Assembly (NCBI GenBank): GCA_963920705.1
Contig: OY987229.1
Span: forward strand, 20,217,728-20,281,727
Direction of reading: 5' to 3'
DNA from: Odiellus spinosus
Lineage: Eukaryota > Arthropoda > Arachnida > Opiliones > Phalangiidae
Length of the DNA stretch: 64,000 nucleotides
Shown here: in pieces, positions 45,303 through 57,183 of the stretch
Numbering within the stretch: position 1 is the first letter of the stretch
Layout: the number at the start of each line of letters is the position of its first letter
The notes under the pieces: model-generated
Database searches by the model: none
Told to the model about the DNA's origin: nothing
What the model saw: the letters and a program-made list of their open reading frames with translations, nothing else
Made by a program: the position numbers and the translations under genes

Positions 45303-45639
45303 CAGAAGCCGATGAAACTCTCTTTTGAAGTCTGCTACTCTGTTTCATATAGCGCTCCTCTCTGTATGGGTAAAATTCACAATTTTACGAGATCGGAGGG
45401 GTCCTACTTCATACCCCCCTGTCTACGCAAAATTGGAAATTCTCTCTCTCCACAAACGACGACGTTTTTTTTGACGAACTCCAAAGGCTGCTAGAGATAT
45501 TCGCTCGACGAACTCCCGCTCCGAAAATATCTACCGTTAGGAGGCGTACGAATCGCGCTTTTTGAAACTAACCCATACAGAAAGGGGTAGACAAGACCAG
45601 GGAGTAATAGACTTCAAAGGAGGGTTTCATCGGCTTCTG
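45303..45639. mobile_element. Family E MITE, copy 3
   Basis: A 337-bp element from CAGAAGCCGATGAAACTC to GGCTTCTG, flanked by the exact 7-bp duplication ATTTCAG (45296-45302 and 45640-45646). The interval 44854-45302 holds nothing else. Confidence 0.9.
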
Positions 45640-45646
45640 ATTTCAG

Positions 45647-46361
45647 TAACTATAATTATTATTATATTATTACATATATTACCTATATTACATATATTAT
45701 TATGCCACATAATTAATATAGAAAATATTCATTTTTTTATATATAATTTTTTAAAGCCCTTCCTTTTTGACAGATTAGATATATTTTAACTCGTGAAGGG
45801 TCCTAATTACGCTAGATTACCGAATAAATTACGTCCATCTTTCCCTTCTCCCGTTTTCTACACGAATGAAGTCGTGACGATGATTTTGGTTGTGGGGCTT
45901 TTTATTTTTTGGGGTATCATATTATCAAAAGCCGAAGAAAAGGGACAAAAAGTACATCTTGTTATTTTATGGTGATTTTGACATAACGACCTTGTGCGCT
46001 AATATATTCTTCACTCTCTTCATTTTGCCAACACCTCTTCTGAAAATCTAATTTTTTAAAAAGGGATATTTTTTTGCTAAAATTGGTACCTTAGGTAAAA
46101 ATATTCCCACGGAATTTTTTCATAATTTTTGAAAATATTTTTTTTTTTAAGTTTTATATCTTGAAATTTGGCTACAGTGACTTTTCGACCAATCAGCGGT
46201 TCAATTCGTATAGAAATATTGCGCAATAGTCTCGTGGCGCGCGCGTTTCCCAGACTTTTTCGCGCTCTTTTTAATTTAAATTTCTACAATTTCAAAATTA
46301 GGCTTAGCGAAAATATGGTCATTTCTACAATTTAAAAGCTTTTCTTAAGTTTTGATTTAAT
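45647..46361. other. Gene-free stretch
   Basis: A short microsatellite-like TTATTATATTACATATATT region follows the E element. The rest is unassigned; a 60-codon frame at 45793-45975 has no homology that I recognise. Confidence 0.4.
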
Positions 46362-46807
46362 CAGGGTGACCATTTTTTCCTATATTTTCACCTCCCTCCT
46401 ATTTTCTCCTATAATTTAATGGCAATTCCTAAAATCTCCTATATTTCTACTCAAAATATCTAGTTAAGGGTAAAGTTCTAAATCATACTGTCAGCTGTGG
46501 CTGTATAAGATTATTTTAGCTTAACTGTACATTTTCCAGTTAAAATAGTCTGTAAAATTCCATACTATTTAAGTAACTGGATCATACTAATATCATGTTT
46601 AAACCGGTGGCGAGATTTGTGATGTAATAATAAACATGGTTCCTACTTTTAATTAATTATTTTCCTATTTTATCATATATTTTACACTTATTTCTTCCTA
46701 TTTCATCCTATATTTTACATAAAATTCATCCTATATTTTCCTATATTTCGCAAAGAAATTTCCTTTATTTCCTATATAGGATTTTCAAATTTTCAGTGGT
46801 CACCCTG
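46362..46807. mobile_element. Family G MITE, copy 2
   Basis: Termini CAGGGTGACCA and TGGTCACCCTG form a clean inverted pair. The body shares ATCATACTGTCAGCTGTGGC and CATGTTTAAACCGGTGGCGA with copy 1. Confidence 0.85.
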
Positions 46808-47478
46808 TAAATTGACGTAAAAGTCAAATTAATACATAATTATACCATTAGAAGCGCTGTTGAAGGTTGAAATAATATGATTGGTCGAAATTTATATTAA
46901 CTTTTATTCTAATTTAACCAAATAAATTAATTTAAACAAATTATATAGGTAATTGTTAGATTTTTTAATTGAAATAATTGACTTAAATGATGCTTAAATG
47001 AAACCAAATAGATGACCCTTTTATTTAATATTTTCAAAATAAAGTTTAAATTGTACAGATTTTAAAACATTCATTCCCAAAGTTCGATTTCGATCAAAAT
47101 CTTACATCTGTAAACATTCCACTTTGGTTTAAAGTGGCGCAATCTTTTTGGGGGACGGGGTTTTTTCAACGAATAACCTGAAAGTTGAAATGTTTTAAAA
47201 TTAGTTATCATTTGAATTTACGTAAGTCATGATAAGAAATTCCTGATAGTTTAATTAATTTGGAAACCGATGGAATACCTGTTTTTATCGAATTTCTTTA
47301 ATATTAGCCGTTTTTCAAGGAATAATGAAGACGATTGGAAAAGTTAAAATATGCCTAAAAGCCAAAGTTTGTTAGAAAAGCTCTTAACTTGTAGGATTCT
47401 CATTCTTGAAAGTTTTTACTCCATTCGTTATTCAGACTTTACTATAAGAATGCACAGTGAAATAAAATTGGTACAAAA

Positions 47479-48290
47479 GTCAGGGAATTTGGAAATGAAT
47501 TCAAAAGGTAAAGGAATTTGGATATTAATTCAAAGGGTCAGGGAATTTGGAAATGAATTCAAAAGGTCAGGGAATTTAGATATTAATTCCAAAGGGCCGG
47601 GAATTTGGAAATGAAATCAAAAGGCCGGGAAATTTGCAAATGAATTCAAAAGGCCAGGGAATTTGGAAATGAATTCAAAAGGCCAGGGAATTTGGAAATT
47701 AATTCAAAAGTCAGGGAATTTGGAAATAAATTCAAAAGGTCAGGGAATTTGGAAATTAATTCAAAAGGGCAGGGAATTTGGAAATTAATTCAAAAGGTCA
47801 GGGAATTTGGAAATTAATTCAAAAGGTCAGGGAATTTGGAAATTAATTCAAAAGGTCAGGGAATTTGGAAATTAATTCAAAAGGTCAGGGAATTTGGAAA
47901 TTAATTCAAAAGGTCAGGGGATTTGGAAATTAATTCAAAAGGTCAGGGAATTTGGATATTAATTCAGAAGGTCAGGGAATTTGGAAATGAATTCAAAAGG
48001 TCAGGGAATTTGGAAATGAATTCAAAAGGCCAGGGAATTTGGAAATGAATTCAAAAGGCCAGGGAATTTGGAAATGAATTCAAAAGGCCAGGGAATTTGG
48101 AAATTAATTCCAAAGGTCAGGGAATTTGGAAATGAATTCAAAAGGTCATAGAATTTGGATATTAATTCAAAAGGTCAGGGAATTTGGAAATGAATTGAAA
48201 AGGCCGGGAAATTTGGAAATGAATTGAAAAGGCCGGGAAATTTGGAAATGAATTCAAAAGGCCAGGGAATTTGGAAATGGACCCGAAAGG
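47479..48290. repeat. 29-bp minisatellite, about 28 units
   Basis: The unit is GTCAGGGAATTTGGAAATTA plus ATTCAAAAG. Variants GGCCAGGG, GGCCGGGAA and ATGAATTC alternate in blocks. The unit resembles the GTCAGGGAATTTGAAAATGAA part of family F. About 250 bases further on (48545-48595), AAAAACCTGGAA and AACCCTTTT recall the right end of F. This is probably a decayed family F copy whose other internal motif expanded. Confidence 0.9.
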
Positions 48291-48595
48291 TTAGGCATAA
48301 GTCAAGGAAATAAAACATTTCAAAACAGATCAAGGAAATATCTCTGATATTTTGATCTTTTAATTGTAATAAATTATAAAATATTCTCCTAAAGATTCGT
48401 TTTTTTTTTCAAATATATTCTGAGAATACTAACCACATTATTGATAGATTGTGTCAAGTCACGTATAGAAAAAGTGTGCTCGCAAATATCAGTAGAGTCA
48501 TGTAAAATATTAATTAACGGTCAGCGAAATTGTTTGCATATGCTCAGGGAAAAACCTGGAAATATTATTTGACAAATTATCTAGGAACCCTTTTA

Positions 48596-49190
48596 ATCGT
48601 TTGAATACTTCTGTAAGAATTTTCCCACGAAACTGGTTGCATTTTACAAGGTTTCCCTCGTATATCTTTTTAAAAATAACGTGTAGACAATCTTTGAATC
48701 CCCGGTTTCATGCCTGTGTAGATAACACGTATAAAGTTTAGGTCTGGAATCTATAAAGGCCTGTTCAGACGATACCACTTAACTTATTCAACCAAATCCA
48801 TCAGTCATTTCCAAATTTACGAGCTGAATGAGAAATGAGCGCGTTATTATGAAAATAACTGATAATATTTAAAGATTAAAGTATTATTAAAATAAATTAA
48901 TAATGAGACTGCCACTACATGTCTATGAAAACAGTTCATTAAATAATGATTTTGGGGTGCTTTTGATCTTACAAGTTTCTTTTCAACTAAGCAGTAGTAG
49001 TCGCTAGTACATTTTATTTTAATTATACTTAAATTTCATCATCATGGTCATCAAGTTTTGTGTAAAATTATTTTTTAAAAATAAGGAATAAGGCGTGTCT
49101 CGCTTCATAACTGAAATATTTCTCTCAATCTGTCTTTATATTATCAAAAGTCTATTACCACATTCCATAAAAGTAGCTTAACACAATCAG
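48596..49190. other. Gene-free stretch ending in a family D fragment
   Basis: Only 49144-49190 is recognisable: CAAAAGTCTATTACCACATT and following bases match the left terminus of family D. It is cut off where family E copy 4 begins. Confidence 0.45.
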
Positions 49191-49530
49191 CAGAAGCCGA
49201 TGAAACCCTCCTTTGAAGTCTATTACTCCCTGGTCTTGTCTACCCCTCTCTGTATGGGTTAGTTTCAAAAAGCGCGATTCGTACGCCTCCTAACGGTAGA
49301 TATTTTCGGAGCGGGAGTTCGTCGAGCGAATATCTCTAGCAGCCTTGGAGTTCGTCAAAAAAACGTCGTCGTTTGTGGAGAGAGAGAATTTCCAATTTTC
49401 CTTAGACAGGGGGTATGAAGTAGGACCCCTCCGATCTCGTAAAATTGGGAATTTTACCCATACAGAGAGGAGCGCTATAATATGGAACATTAGAGTGGTA
49501 GACTTCAAAGGAGGGTTTCATCTACTTCTG
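49191..49530. mobile_element. Family E MITE, copy 4
   Basis: It runs CAGAAGCCGATGAAACCC to CTACTTCTG. There is no matching 7-bp duplication: the left flank is a truncated family D end. The junction may be rearranged. Confidence 0.85.
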
Positions 49531-50206
49531 CTTACATTGAAATCATCAAAAATGTTTAGAAAAATGGATCCTAATTTGGACTTCGTTCTGTAGTCAAAAA
49601 GTTGTAGTCTGAATAAGGCTTAATACTGTTTCAATGTATAGACTTTAATATTTTAAAAGGTATATCTAAGAGCTTCGTCACGTATTAAATAAATTTATAT
49701 TCTTATAGTACTTCTTGTTATCTGTTACTTTTTTTTTAGTACACCCAAAGGTAGATAGTCGCAATTAATGTTCGAAATTGGTTGATATCTGTCCCCAACT
49801 CTTGAGTTTTAAGGTTTTATTTGATCACGTTCGACGCGATCCATTCATTTCAATATCCTAATCAGTTTTTGAAGAGATGTCAAAAAGGTATTAGACGGTG
49901 CACCTTCTGATTTTTATTATTTTTTTTAGGCTTATATATAAACCATCCCAGTCTCGGTTGATTAGTGTTAAAGGTTTAGTCTCATACCAGATAAACGTCT
50001 GGGAGAAATCACTCAGTCAAGTGAACTACAGATCTTTCTTGTGAAATCACTGAAATGACTGTCGAACTGAGAAAAAAGGATACTCCCCAAGTGATGTGAG
50101 AAACTGACCAATCAGAGGGTTGAAACGAAATCTGGGTGGAATGATAAGAAACAGCCCATCCCTCCTCCTCACCAGACTCGGTCTAGAATCATTACAAACA
50201 TCTTAA
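49531..50206. other. Gene-free stretch
   Basis: No supported gene or matched repeat. Confidence 0.4.
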
Positions 50207-50506
50207 AAATTTACAAACAAATATTAATCTAGAAATAAATTTAAAACTTACCATCAAAATAGGCTTAGCTGGGTTCATGGAGATCACCTGACATTGATCT
50301 CTATGATCAATGTCATTGGCTGCTAGTCCTTATACGGAGAATTCAGGATATCTCCATGAATCCAGCTAAGCCTATTTTGATTTCAAGTTTTAAATTTATT
50401 TCTAGTATCAAATTCGTTTGTAATTTTTTTTTTTCTGTTGGATTAGGTCTATTTAAATGATCAGGAATCGATAAATCACTTTTGTTAGGTTGCATTCTCC
50501 CATTAA
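50207..50506. mobile_element. Family B MITE, copy 7
   Basis: Both arms carry ATAGGCTTAGCTGG and CCAGCTAAGCCTAT, with a centre of ATTGATC inverted pairs. The right end is GCATTCTCCCATTAA. The left outer arm is missing. Confidence 0.75.
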
Positions 50507-50589
50507 TGGCTGTTTCAATGTTTGAAGTCTCTTTTGGCACTGATAGATTTCACTAATTTTCTAAACTCTTGTGATACTAGACTCTGAAA

Positions 50590-50720
50590 AAGTCATTTTT
50601 ATTCAATTCAGTCTGTTAAAGTATGCAGAGATAACCCATGAAAGGTTTCGCGGTAATAATTCAGAGTAATTATCATGGGAACTGAACTCGCAAAGCGTAA
50701 ATCCGTATCGCAGACATTTT
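50590..50720. repeat. Dispersed repeat O, copy 1
   Basis: GTCATTTTTATTCAATT, AAAGGTTTCGC.GTAAT and AAATCCGT occur in the same order at about 63446-63575. Both copies follow a family B-type terminus or remnant, so this may be part of a longer element. Confidence 0.5.
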
Positions 50721-50930
50721 TAGACATTCTAAAAAATACTCGAAAAAACAGAAAAGGAAATTCTAATGTCAGGGTCATAGAAAATAAAAAAAATTGACCC
50801 GAATTCAAATCTTGGAGAAAATTGTCAAAAACTAAAACACACCAACTCTACACCTGAGTTCAGTTTTGACAGTGCATTGAGTTCGAACTCTATGAACTCT
50901 TGAGTTCAGCTTTGATTGTGCAATAATTAT

Positions 50931-51527
50931 GTACACCTGAGTTAGCGAGTGTCTGGCCCCTCGCCGGAAGTAGAGATAACCATAGATTTTAATTTGTAAT
51001 TTATTTTCAATGATCTCAGGGCTTAACTAATTTACACACTTAGCTGTCATATTTTTAGCTCCTTTAATCGTTACTATTTTTATCGACTGCCAAATGCCTG
51101 GTGGTCACTCGTCTCCAATAGGAGAGCTACCGGAAGTGTCTTGAATTCTCTGTATACCTGAGTTCGCGAGTGTCTGCCCCTTCGCCGGAAGTAGAGATAA
51201 CCATAGATTTTAAACAGACAATTCTGACGCTTCCTGTTGTAATTTATTTTCTATGATCTCATGACTTAACTAATTTACACACTTAGCTGTCCCATTTTTA
51301 GCTCCTTTAATCGTTACTATTTTTATCGACTGCCCAATGCCTGGTGGTCACTAGGCTCCAATAGGAGAGATACCGGAAGTCTCTTGAATTCTCTGTGCAC
51401 CCGAGTTCGCGAGTGTCTGCCCCTCGCCGGAAGTAGAGATAACCATAGCTTTTAAACAGGCAATTCTGACGCTTCCTGTTGTAATTTATTTTCTATGATC
51501 TCAGAGCTTAACTAATTTACACACTTA
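50931..51527. repeat. Tandem repeat J, about 2.5 units of 220-245 bp
   Basis: Units start near 50931, 51152 and 51396 with CACCTGAGTT.GCGAGTGTC or CCGAGTTCGCGAGTGTC. They contain GCCGGAAGTAGAGATAACC and TTTAGCTCCTTTAATCGTTA. The first unit lacks a segment with TTCTGACGCTTCCTGTTG. A reverse-oriented fragment is at 13376. An adjoining stretch at 50838-50930 belongs to family K. Confidence 0.85.
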
Positions 51528-52190
51528 TATTTTCTCTTTAAAACACTCTCGTATCTTTTAAGTTGTCTAGTTTGAAACTGATAATTTTTTAGCACTAACT
51601 ATGAACGCGCACCTATTTGATCCCATCACCGGCTTTTTTGGGGGGAACATTTTAGGAGATATTTGAAAATTTCATTGCCATTGCCAATTACTATTTGGGG
51701 TGGTATCGGAGGTATGTTGAATTTCCCAGGAATCTAAAAGATGAACTCTGTAAAGCGTATAAACCAAGCTTAAGATTACGGCTTCTTTGAAGGACGTAAT
51801 TAATGAACAGGGAACGGTGAAATCGCAATCAGTCAAGCCTTGCTATTTGGTTTTACTTGACTAGCATTCAGAATCTACTTTCTCTTTATTTGTAATGAGT
51901 TTTAAATGTGGTTGAAATACGCGTATAAACGTTATTCAAATAAACCCAAGCAGGTTTCGCCGGATTCGTTTCGGTTTAGGAGTTAATTTATCAATTTAAT
52001 TCACTTTCTTAAGGCGCTTTTCTGGGACATTTTCCTCCCCAAAACGTCCCCAACATCATACAAACCTGGAAATTTTGGAATGCTTGGAGATATTAGGGAA
52101 ATTGAGTGTTGTTCGAAACATCGGGGAATATGGTTTTAAATTATTTAGGAAAAATCAGGGAAAATATAATGTTGTCCAAAATTTAATGTC
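51528..52190. other. Gene-free stretch
   Basis: No supported gene. GGAAATTTTGGAATGCTTGG and CAGGGAAAATATAATG near 52070-52170 vaguely recall family F-type sequence. Confidence 0.35.
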
Positions 52191-53040
52191 CAATTTTAAG
52201 TTTTTTTTTAAAAGTTTTATTTGAATTTTAAGTTATTTTGAAAGTTTTATTTGAATTTTAAGTTATTTTGAAAGTTTTATTTGAATTTTAAGTTATTTTG
52301 AAAGTTTTATTTGAATTTTAAGTTATTTTGAAAGTTTATTTGAATTTTAAGTTATTTTGAAAGTTTTATTTGAATTTTAAGTTATTTTGAAAGTTTTATT
52401 TGAATTTTAAGTTATTTTGAAAGTTTTATTTGAATTTTAAGTTATTTTGAAAGTTTTATTTGAATTTTAAGTTATTTTTAAAGTTTTATTTGAATTTTAA
52501 GTTATTTTTAAAGTTTTATTTGAATTTTAAGTTATTTTGAAAGGTATATTTGAATTTTAAGTTATTTTTAAAGGTATATTTGAATTTTAAGTTATTTTGA
52601 AAGTTATATTAGAATTTTCAGTTATTTTGAAAGTTATATTTGAATTTTCAGTTATTTTGAAAGATATATTTAAATTTTAAGTTATTTTGAAAGGTATATT
52701 TGAATTTTAAGTTATTTTGAAAGGTATATTTGAATTTTCAGTTATTTTGAAAGTTATATTGGAATTTTCAGTTATTTTTAAAGTTATATTTGAATTTAAG
52801 TTATTTTGAAAGGTATATTGGAATCTCAAGTTATTTTGAAAGGCATAATGGAATCTCAAGTTATTTTGAAAGGCATAATGGAATCTCAAGTTATTTTGAA
52901 AGGCATAATGGAATCTCAAGTTATTTTGAAAGGCATAATGGAATCTCAAGTTATTTTGAAAGGCATAATGGAATCTCAAGTTATTTTGAAAGGCATAATG
53001 GAATCTCAAGTTATTTTGAAAGGTATATTGGAATTTTAAG
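52191..53040. repeat. 30-bp minisatellite, about 28 units in three variant blocks
   Basis: The basic unit is GAATTTTAAGTTATTTTGAA plus AGTTTTATTT. A first block of about 11 such units gives way to units with GGTATATTTGAATTTT. A nearly identical block of units GGCATAATGGAATCTCAAGT plus TATTTTGAAA follows. The 30-bp period keeps frames open on both strands (77-100 codons), but these are by-products. Confidence 0.95.
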
Positions 53041-53749
53041 ATTTTAGAAATTTAATATTATTCAAAGGTGTACGTAATTTTGGCCAATATCATACTTTTT
53101 AAGGTTTTTATTAAGTTTAACATATTGTATGTAAAAATCCGCCTAAGTTTTGCAATTTTTGTATAAAAAGTGATGGAGAACTGAAGTTAATCCCCTATAA
53201 TCCTGGACACGATTTTTTTACTTAATTTTAAGAATACCCTCAATTATAGCTCTGTTATCCTTATAATTTTTATTTCCAATTCCTAGCTCTCATTTTACGC
53301 AATTAGTATTCCAGACTGAACCCTATTTCTTTAAAAAGCGAATCGTGTATCTTTATAGGATATCATGTTGGAGGTTTTTATTTTAAAGCGAAGGGGCTCT
53401 TTTAAATTACTCTCCAAGGTTGTTATGTTCAGTGGCAACTATTATAGTTTTTACATGCTGAACCAGGCCCCTCAACATAAGAAATATGTACATTTTTATG
53501 CGGGCTATTGTCGACTAAGGCCCCCATTACCTTCCGACCTCTAAGATGAAGGTGACTTTCGTGACCACAGTAACCTTTTTATAGCTTTTCTGCGTGTGTA
53601 GTTTTTTTTCATTCCCTCGAAAAGACGCCAAATTGGGGGGAGGGGGGTCAAGCCCAGTCCCAAAAAGTCTACAAGGAAGAGTATGGTGTAGCCTATTGTA
53701 GTGCCTCAAGCTTCTGCCTGTTTTACTGGAAGTGGGCTCACCTTCTGAC
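53041..53749. other. Gene-free stretch
   Basis: A minus-strand 77-codon frame at 53527-53760 runs into a family F terminus and has no homology that I recognise. Nothing else is visible. Confidence 0.4.
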
Positions 53750-54187
53750 AGGGTTGCCACAGGTCAGAGAAAGCAGGGAATTTTAAAAAAGTCAGGAAAT
53801 TTTAAGATATTTTAAAACAGTCAGGCAAAAGTCGGGGAATTTAAAGATCTTTCAAGAGTCCAGGAAATTACAATCATTATCTGCAGAAATGATTCGAAGC
53901 TGACCATGTCAGTTGTATTGATTAGAACAAAGATACGCCTGCAAAACGTTTGACGAACGCAATTATATAATAAAAAATAAAAGGTTAAAAATTTTGTAGT
54001 ATTAGCTGAAATGGTCAGGGAAAATAGTTGGAAAAGGTCAGGGAAAATAGTTGGAAAAGGTCAGGGAAAATAGTTGGAAAAGGTCAGGGAAAATAGTTGG
54101 AAAAGGTCAGGGAAAATAGTTGGAAAAGGTCAGGGAAAAACCTGGAAAAGTCGGGGAATTTGAATCTGAAAAAGCTGTGGCAACCCT
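53750..54187. mobile_element. Family F transposon, copy 3
   Basis: Termini AGGGTTGCCACAGGTCAG and CTGTGGCAACCCT. Flanks TTCTGAC and GTCTGAG agree at the five central bases. The internal array has five units of GTCAGGGAAAATAGTTGGAA plus AAG (54014-54128), against 19 in copy 1. Confidence 0.88.
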
Positions 54188-54896
54188 GTCTGAGCTTCCC
54201 CCTGGGTAGCGAGGCAAAATAAAGCCTAGAGATTGATTTTGTTTCCAGGGTGACAGGCAGAAGTAATCTGTTCTGTCACTAATAACGTGGGTTAAACGGA
54301 AAACATGATTTTAAGCTTGAACTTTAATTTGACGCGGCCAAAGAAATCTGTAATAAAACCACGCCTTTACTCTTAAATTTCGATTTATTTGTATCGATAT
54401 TTTATTAAACACCGTATTAAAAAGAGATGTGGGTTAAAATTAAATTTAACGATTTAATAAGAGTCGTTTCAATAAATACGTATCTTTTTCATTTCATGAG
54501 ATTAACGTTTTAAAATATAATTTAACGACAAGAAAATTTATTCTAATTTTTAAATATATTCTTTTTATTACGCCTCTAGGGATTATCATTAGTACTAAAA
54601 ATTTAAATTATTTATACACTATCCTCATTTAAAATTGTTTTATTAATTTTTTTAAAGTTTTTTTTTTTTTATTTTGTTAAAACAGGAATTCCATATGCAA
54701 ATATGTGATATTTCATTCGCGAATTCCTCGTTAATATCATCGTAAAACATTTAAATATAATTCTACATCATCAAGTGGGATAAAAAATAATTTCTATATT
54801 TTTAGTCTCATTGGTCTCATTTCTATTACACGTGATGTCTGCTTTCCAAAATCTCCTGTTAATTTTTTGATTTTCAATATTTCGTTTAGATTTCCG
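54188..54896. other. Gene-free stretch
   Basis: AT-rich with homopolymer T runs; nothing assignable. Confidence 0.4.
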
Positions 54897-55373
54897 TTAA
54901 AGGGAGAATGAAAGGTCGAAACAACCTATTTTTAATCGATTAAGAATGCTAAAATAATGAGAAAAACAATAATATAACTCACAAAAAATATTTCGTTATT
55001 TTATAATCAATTCCCAAAGTTCCGAAACTTGCGGATGCTAAGCCTTGGCTGCCTAGCTCGGTGAACAAGGCGAACACGAGCCGTATTTTTTTTTAATATT
55101 CCCGTCTGATCTAGTCGCCAATCACGAGCGAGTACGCGAAGTTTTAAAATACGCGTACTCGCTCGTGATTGGCGACAAGAACAGCCGTGAATATTAAAAA
55201 AAATACAGGTCGTGCTCGCCTAGTTCACCGAGCTAGGCAGCTTAGGCTTAGCATCGGTACTTTGTAAATTGATTATAAAATAACGAAATATTTTTGGTGA
55301 GTTATATTATTGTTTTTCTCATTATTTTAGCATTCTTAATAGATTAAAAATAGGCATTTAATTCTCCCTTTAA
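54897..55373. mobile_element. Family B-like 477-bp palindrome (copy 8)
   Basis: It runs TTAAAGGGAGAATGAAAGG to its near inverse, with TTAA at both ends. The arms differ from other B copies inside: AAATAACGAAATATTTTTGG, CTAGCTCGGTGAAC and TCGCCAATCACGAGCGAGTA are each mirrored on the other arm. The palindrome is almost complete and hinges near 55145. Confidence 0.88.
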
Positions 55374-55585
55374 AGGGAGAATGCAATCTAAGAACAAGTA
55401 ATTTTTTATCGATTCCTTATCGTTTAAATAGGCCTAATCCAACAGTAAAAAAAAATTAAGAATAAATATTAAACTCGAAATCAATTTAAAACTTAAATAG
55501 GCTTAGCTGAACTCCCTTTATAAGGACTAGCAACCAATGACATTGATCGATGGAGATCCTGCATTCCCTGTATAAGAGACAAATT
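55370..55585. mobile_element. Family B MITE, copy 9 (left part)
   Basis: It abuts copy 8 and shares the same TTAA. It reads TTAAAGGGAGAATGCAATC, ATAGGCCTAATCCAAC and AATAGGCTTAGCTGA, then stops after a short central segment. The right arm is absent. Confidence 0.75.
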
Positions 55586-55589
55586 ATTA

Positions 55590-55680
55590 TGATAAAACCT
55601 ATGTAATCGAAATATTTAACTTGTTATAATTAATAATTAGCCGATTATCCAAATATTTGTCTTGTCCAAACCCTAACCTC
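55590..55680. mobile_element. Family C element, copy 4 (right part)
   Basis: ATGTAATCGAAATATTTAAC, TAATTAATAATTAGC and GTCCAAACCCTAACCTCTA match family C. The left terminus is lost. Confidence 0.6.
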
Positions 55681-55818
55681 TACTTAAATGGCTGCGCCCT
55701 GCTTGGAAATCAAGTCCGTACTCTTTTAACAGTCACGTTTTTTGGCAAGCTCTCTTTACTAACCTTGCTCGGAATGGTACGCTGCTTTTGTACCATTCCC
55801 GTCGGCGCCCACTTTAAG

Positions 55819-56475
55819 CCGCGTTCATACTAATCCTTGGAATCGATTTAAACCGGAGTTTAAAATCGATTTAAACCGCGGGGAGTCGTGTAACGGGAAA
55901 TCGTTTATTTCTCGAATTGATTTGATTTATCGAAACTGCTTCGGGAACCAGTTTAGTACCGATTCGGTTTCAACAACCGATAGATGAAGCTACAATAAAT
56001 CGATTTATAAAAGCCGCGTTCATACTAGGCCTTGGAATCGATTTAAACCGTTTCAAAAACGTTTCGCCGTAGTCGTGTGAACGGGAAATCGTCTTTTCTC
56101 GATTCGATTTCTCGAAACTGCTTCGGGAACCAGTTTCGTACCGATTCGGTTTCAACAACCGATAGATGAAGCAACAATAAATCGATTTATAAAAGCTGCG
56201 TTCATACTAGGCCTTGGAATCGATTTAAACCGTTTCAAAACGTTTCGCCGGAGTCGTGTGATCGGGAAATCGTCTTTTCTCGATTCGATTTCTCGAAACT
56301 GCTTCGGGAACCAGTTTCGTACCGATTCGGTTTCAACAACCGATAGATGAAGCTACAATAAATCGATTTACAAAGATAATGCGTGAACTCGTGACGCTTA
56401 AAACACGATTCCTGGTGATGTCATATCGGTTTGATTTTACCGTTTCAAACCTTTTAAGAAATGCTTAGTGTGACC
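55819..56475. mobile_element. Family H element, copy 2, with three tandem internal units
   Basis: Three consecutive units of about 180-190 bp start near 55819, 56013 and 56195. Each runs CGTTCATACTA..CCTTGGAATCG through CTTCGGGAACCAGTTT and ACAACCGATAGATGAAG to ATAAATCGATTTA. Copy 1 at 44581 has one unit. The end AGTGTGACCG mirrors the start. Confidence 0.85.
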
Positions 56476-57148
56476 GTAGATATAAAATATCGATATTTAA
56501 ATTCAAGAAAAAAAATTGGAATAAATGATAAACCAGAAACGTTGCTCTTTATACCTATTTGAAATTCCACTAGAGAAATAGTTGTTGAAAGACTTCAAAT
56601 GACATCGAGAAATAAAGATTAAGTATATTTGAGACCTTCTTACAGTTTATCAAACATTATATACCCTAAGGGGGGCTCTTTTCGGCTTCAAACACGATTG
56701 AAATTTAAATTTAAAGACATTTTCCAATTTTATAAACGGTATTTTCTGCACGTAGGAGCTTAGTTTATCTCATTTGGATTTTGCAGCGCATGCGTAGGCT
56801 ACTACACCTTTTAACGCGTATTATTATATACTTAGATGTATAAAGGAAACTTAGGCTTAGGCAGCGTTGCCAAATCAAGATTAAATTGGATTAGCACCCT
56901 AATTGCTTAGTAAGTATAGATCCGAATTTTTCTCAACTTGAGAGCGTAATTTTAATTGGTTAACGATATTTTTCACGGCAAACCAATTATAAGGTTAGTT
57001 TATATGGCCTCGATAATTTTGATTGGTCGGTGAGAAAATTATAAGGTTTCAATAATTTATCTATCCCAGTTTAAAAGGTTTTAGGTTTAAAGGGAAGGTA
57101 ACTTGTTCGGAATTAAAATTCAAACAAATTTCTTGATTTTTCGTTTTC

Positions 57149-57183
<35 letters not shown>

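Noticed and set aside
52707..53047. Repetitive open frames on both strands (YERHNGISS-type and LRFHYAFQNN-type)
   Set aside because: They are products of a 30-bp minisatellite whose period is a multiple of three. There is no start context or unique sequence.
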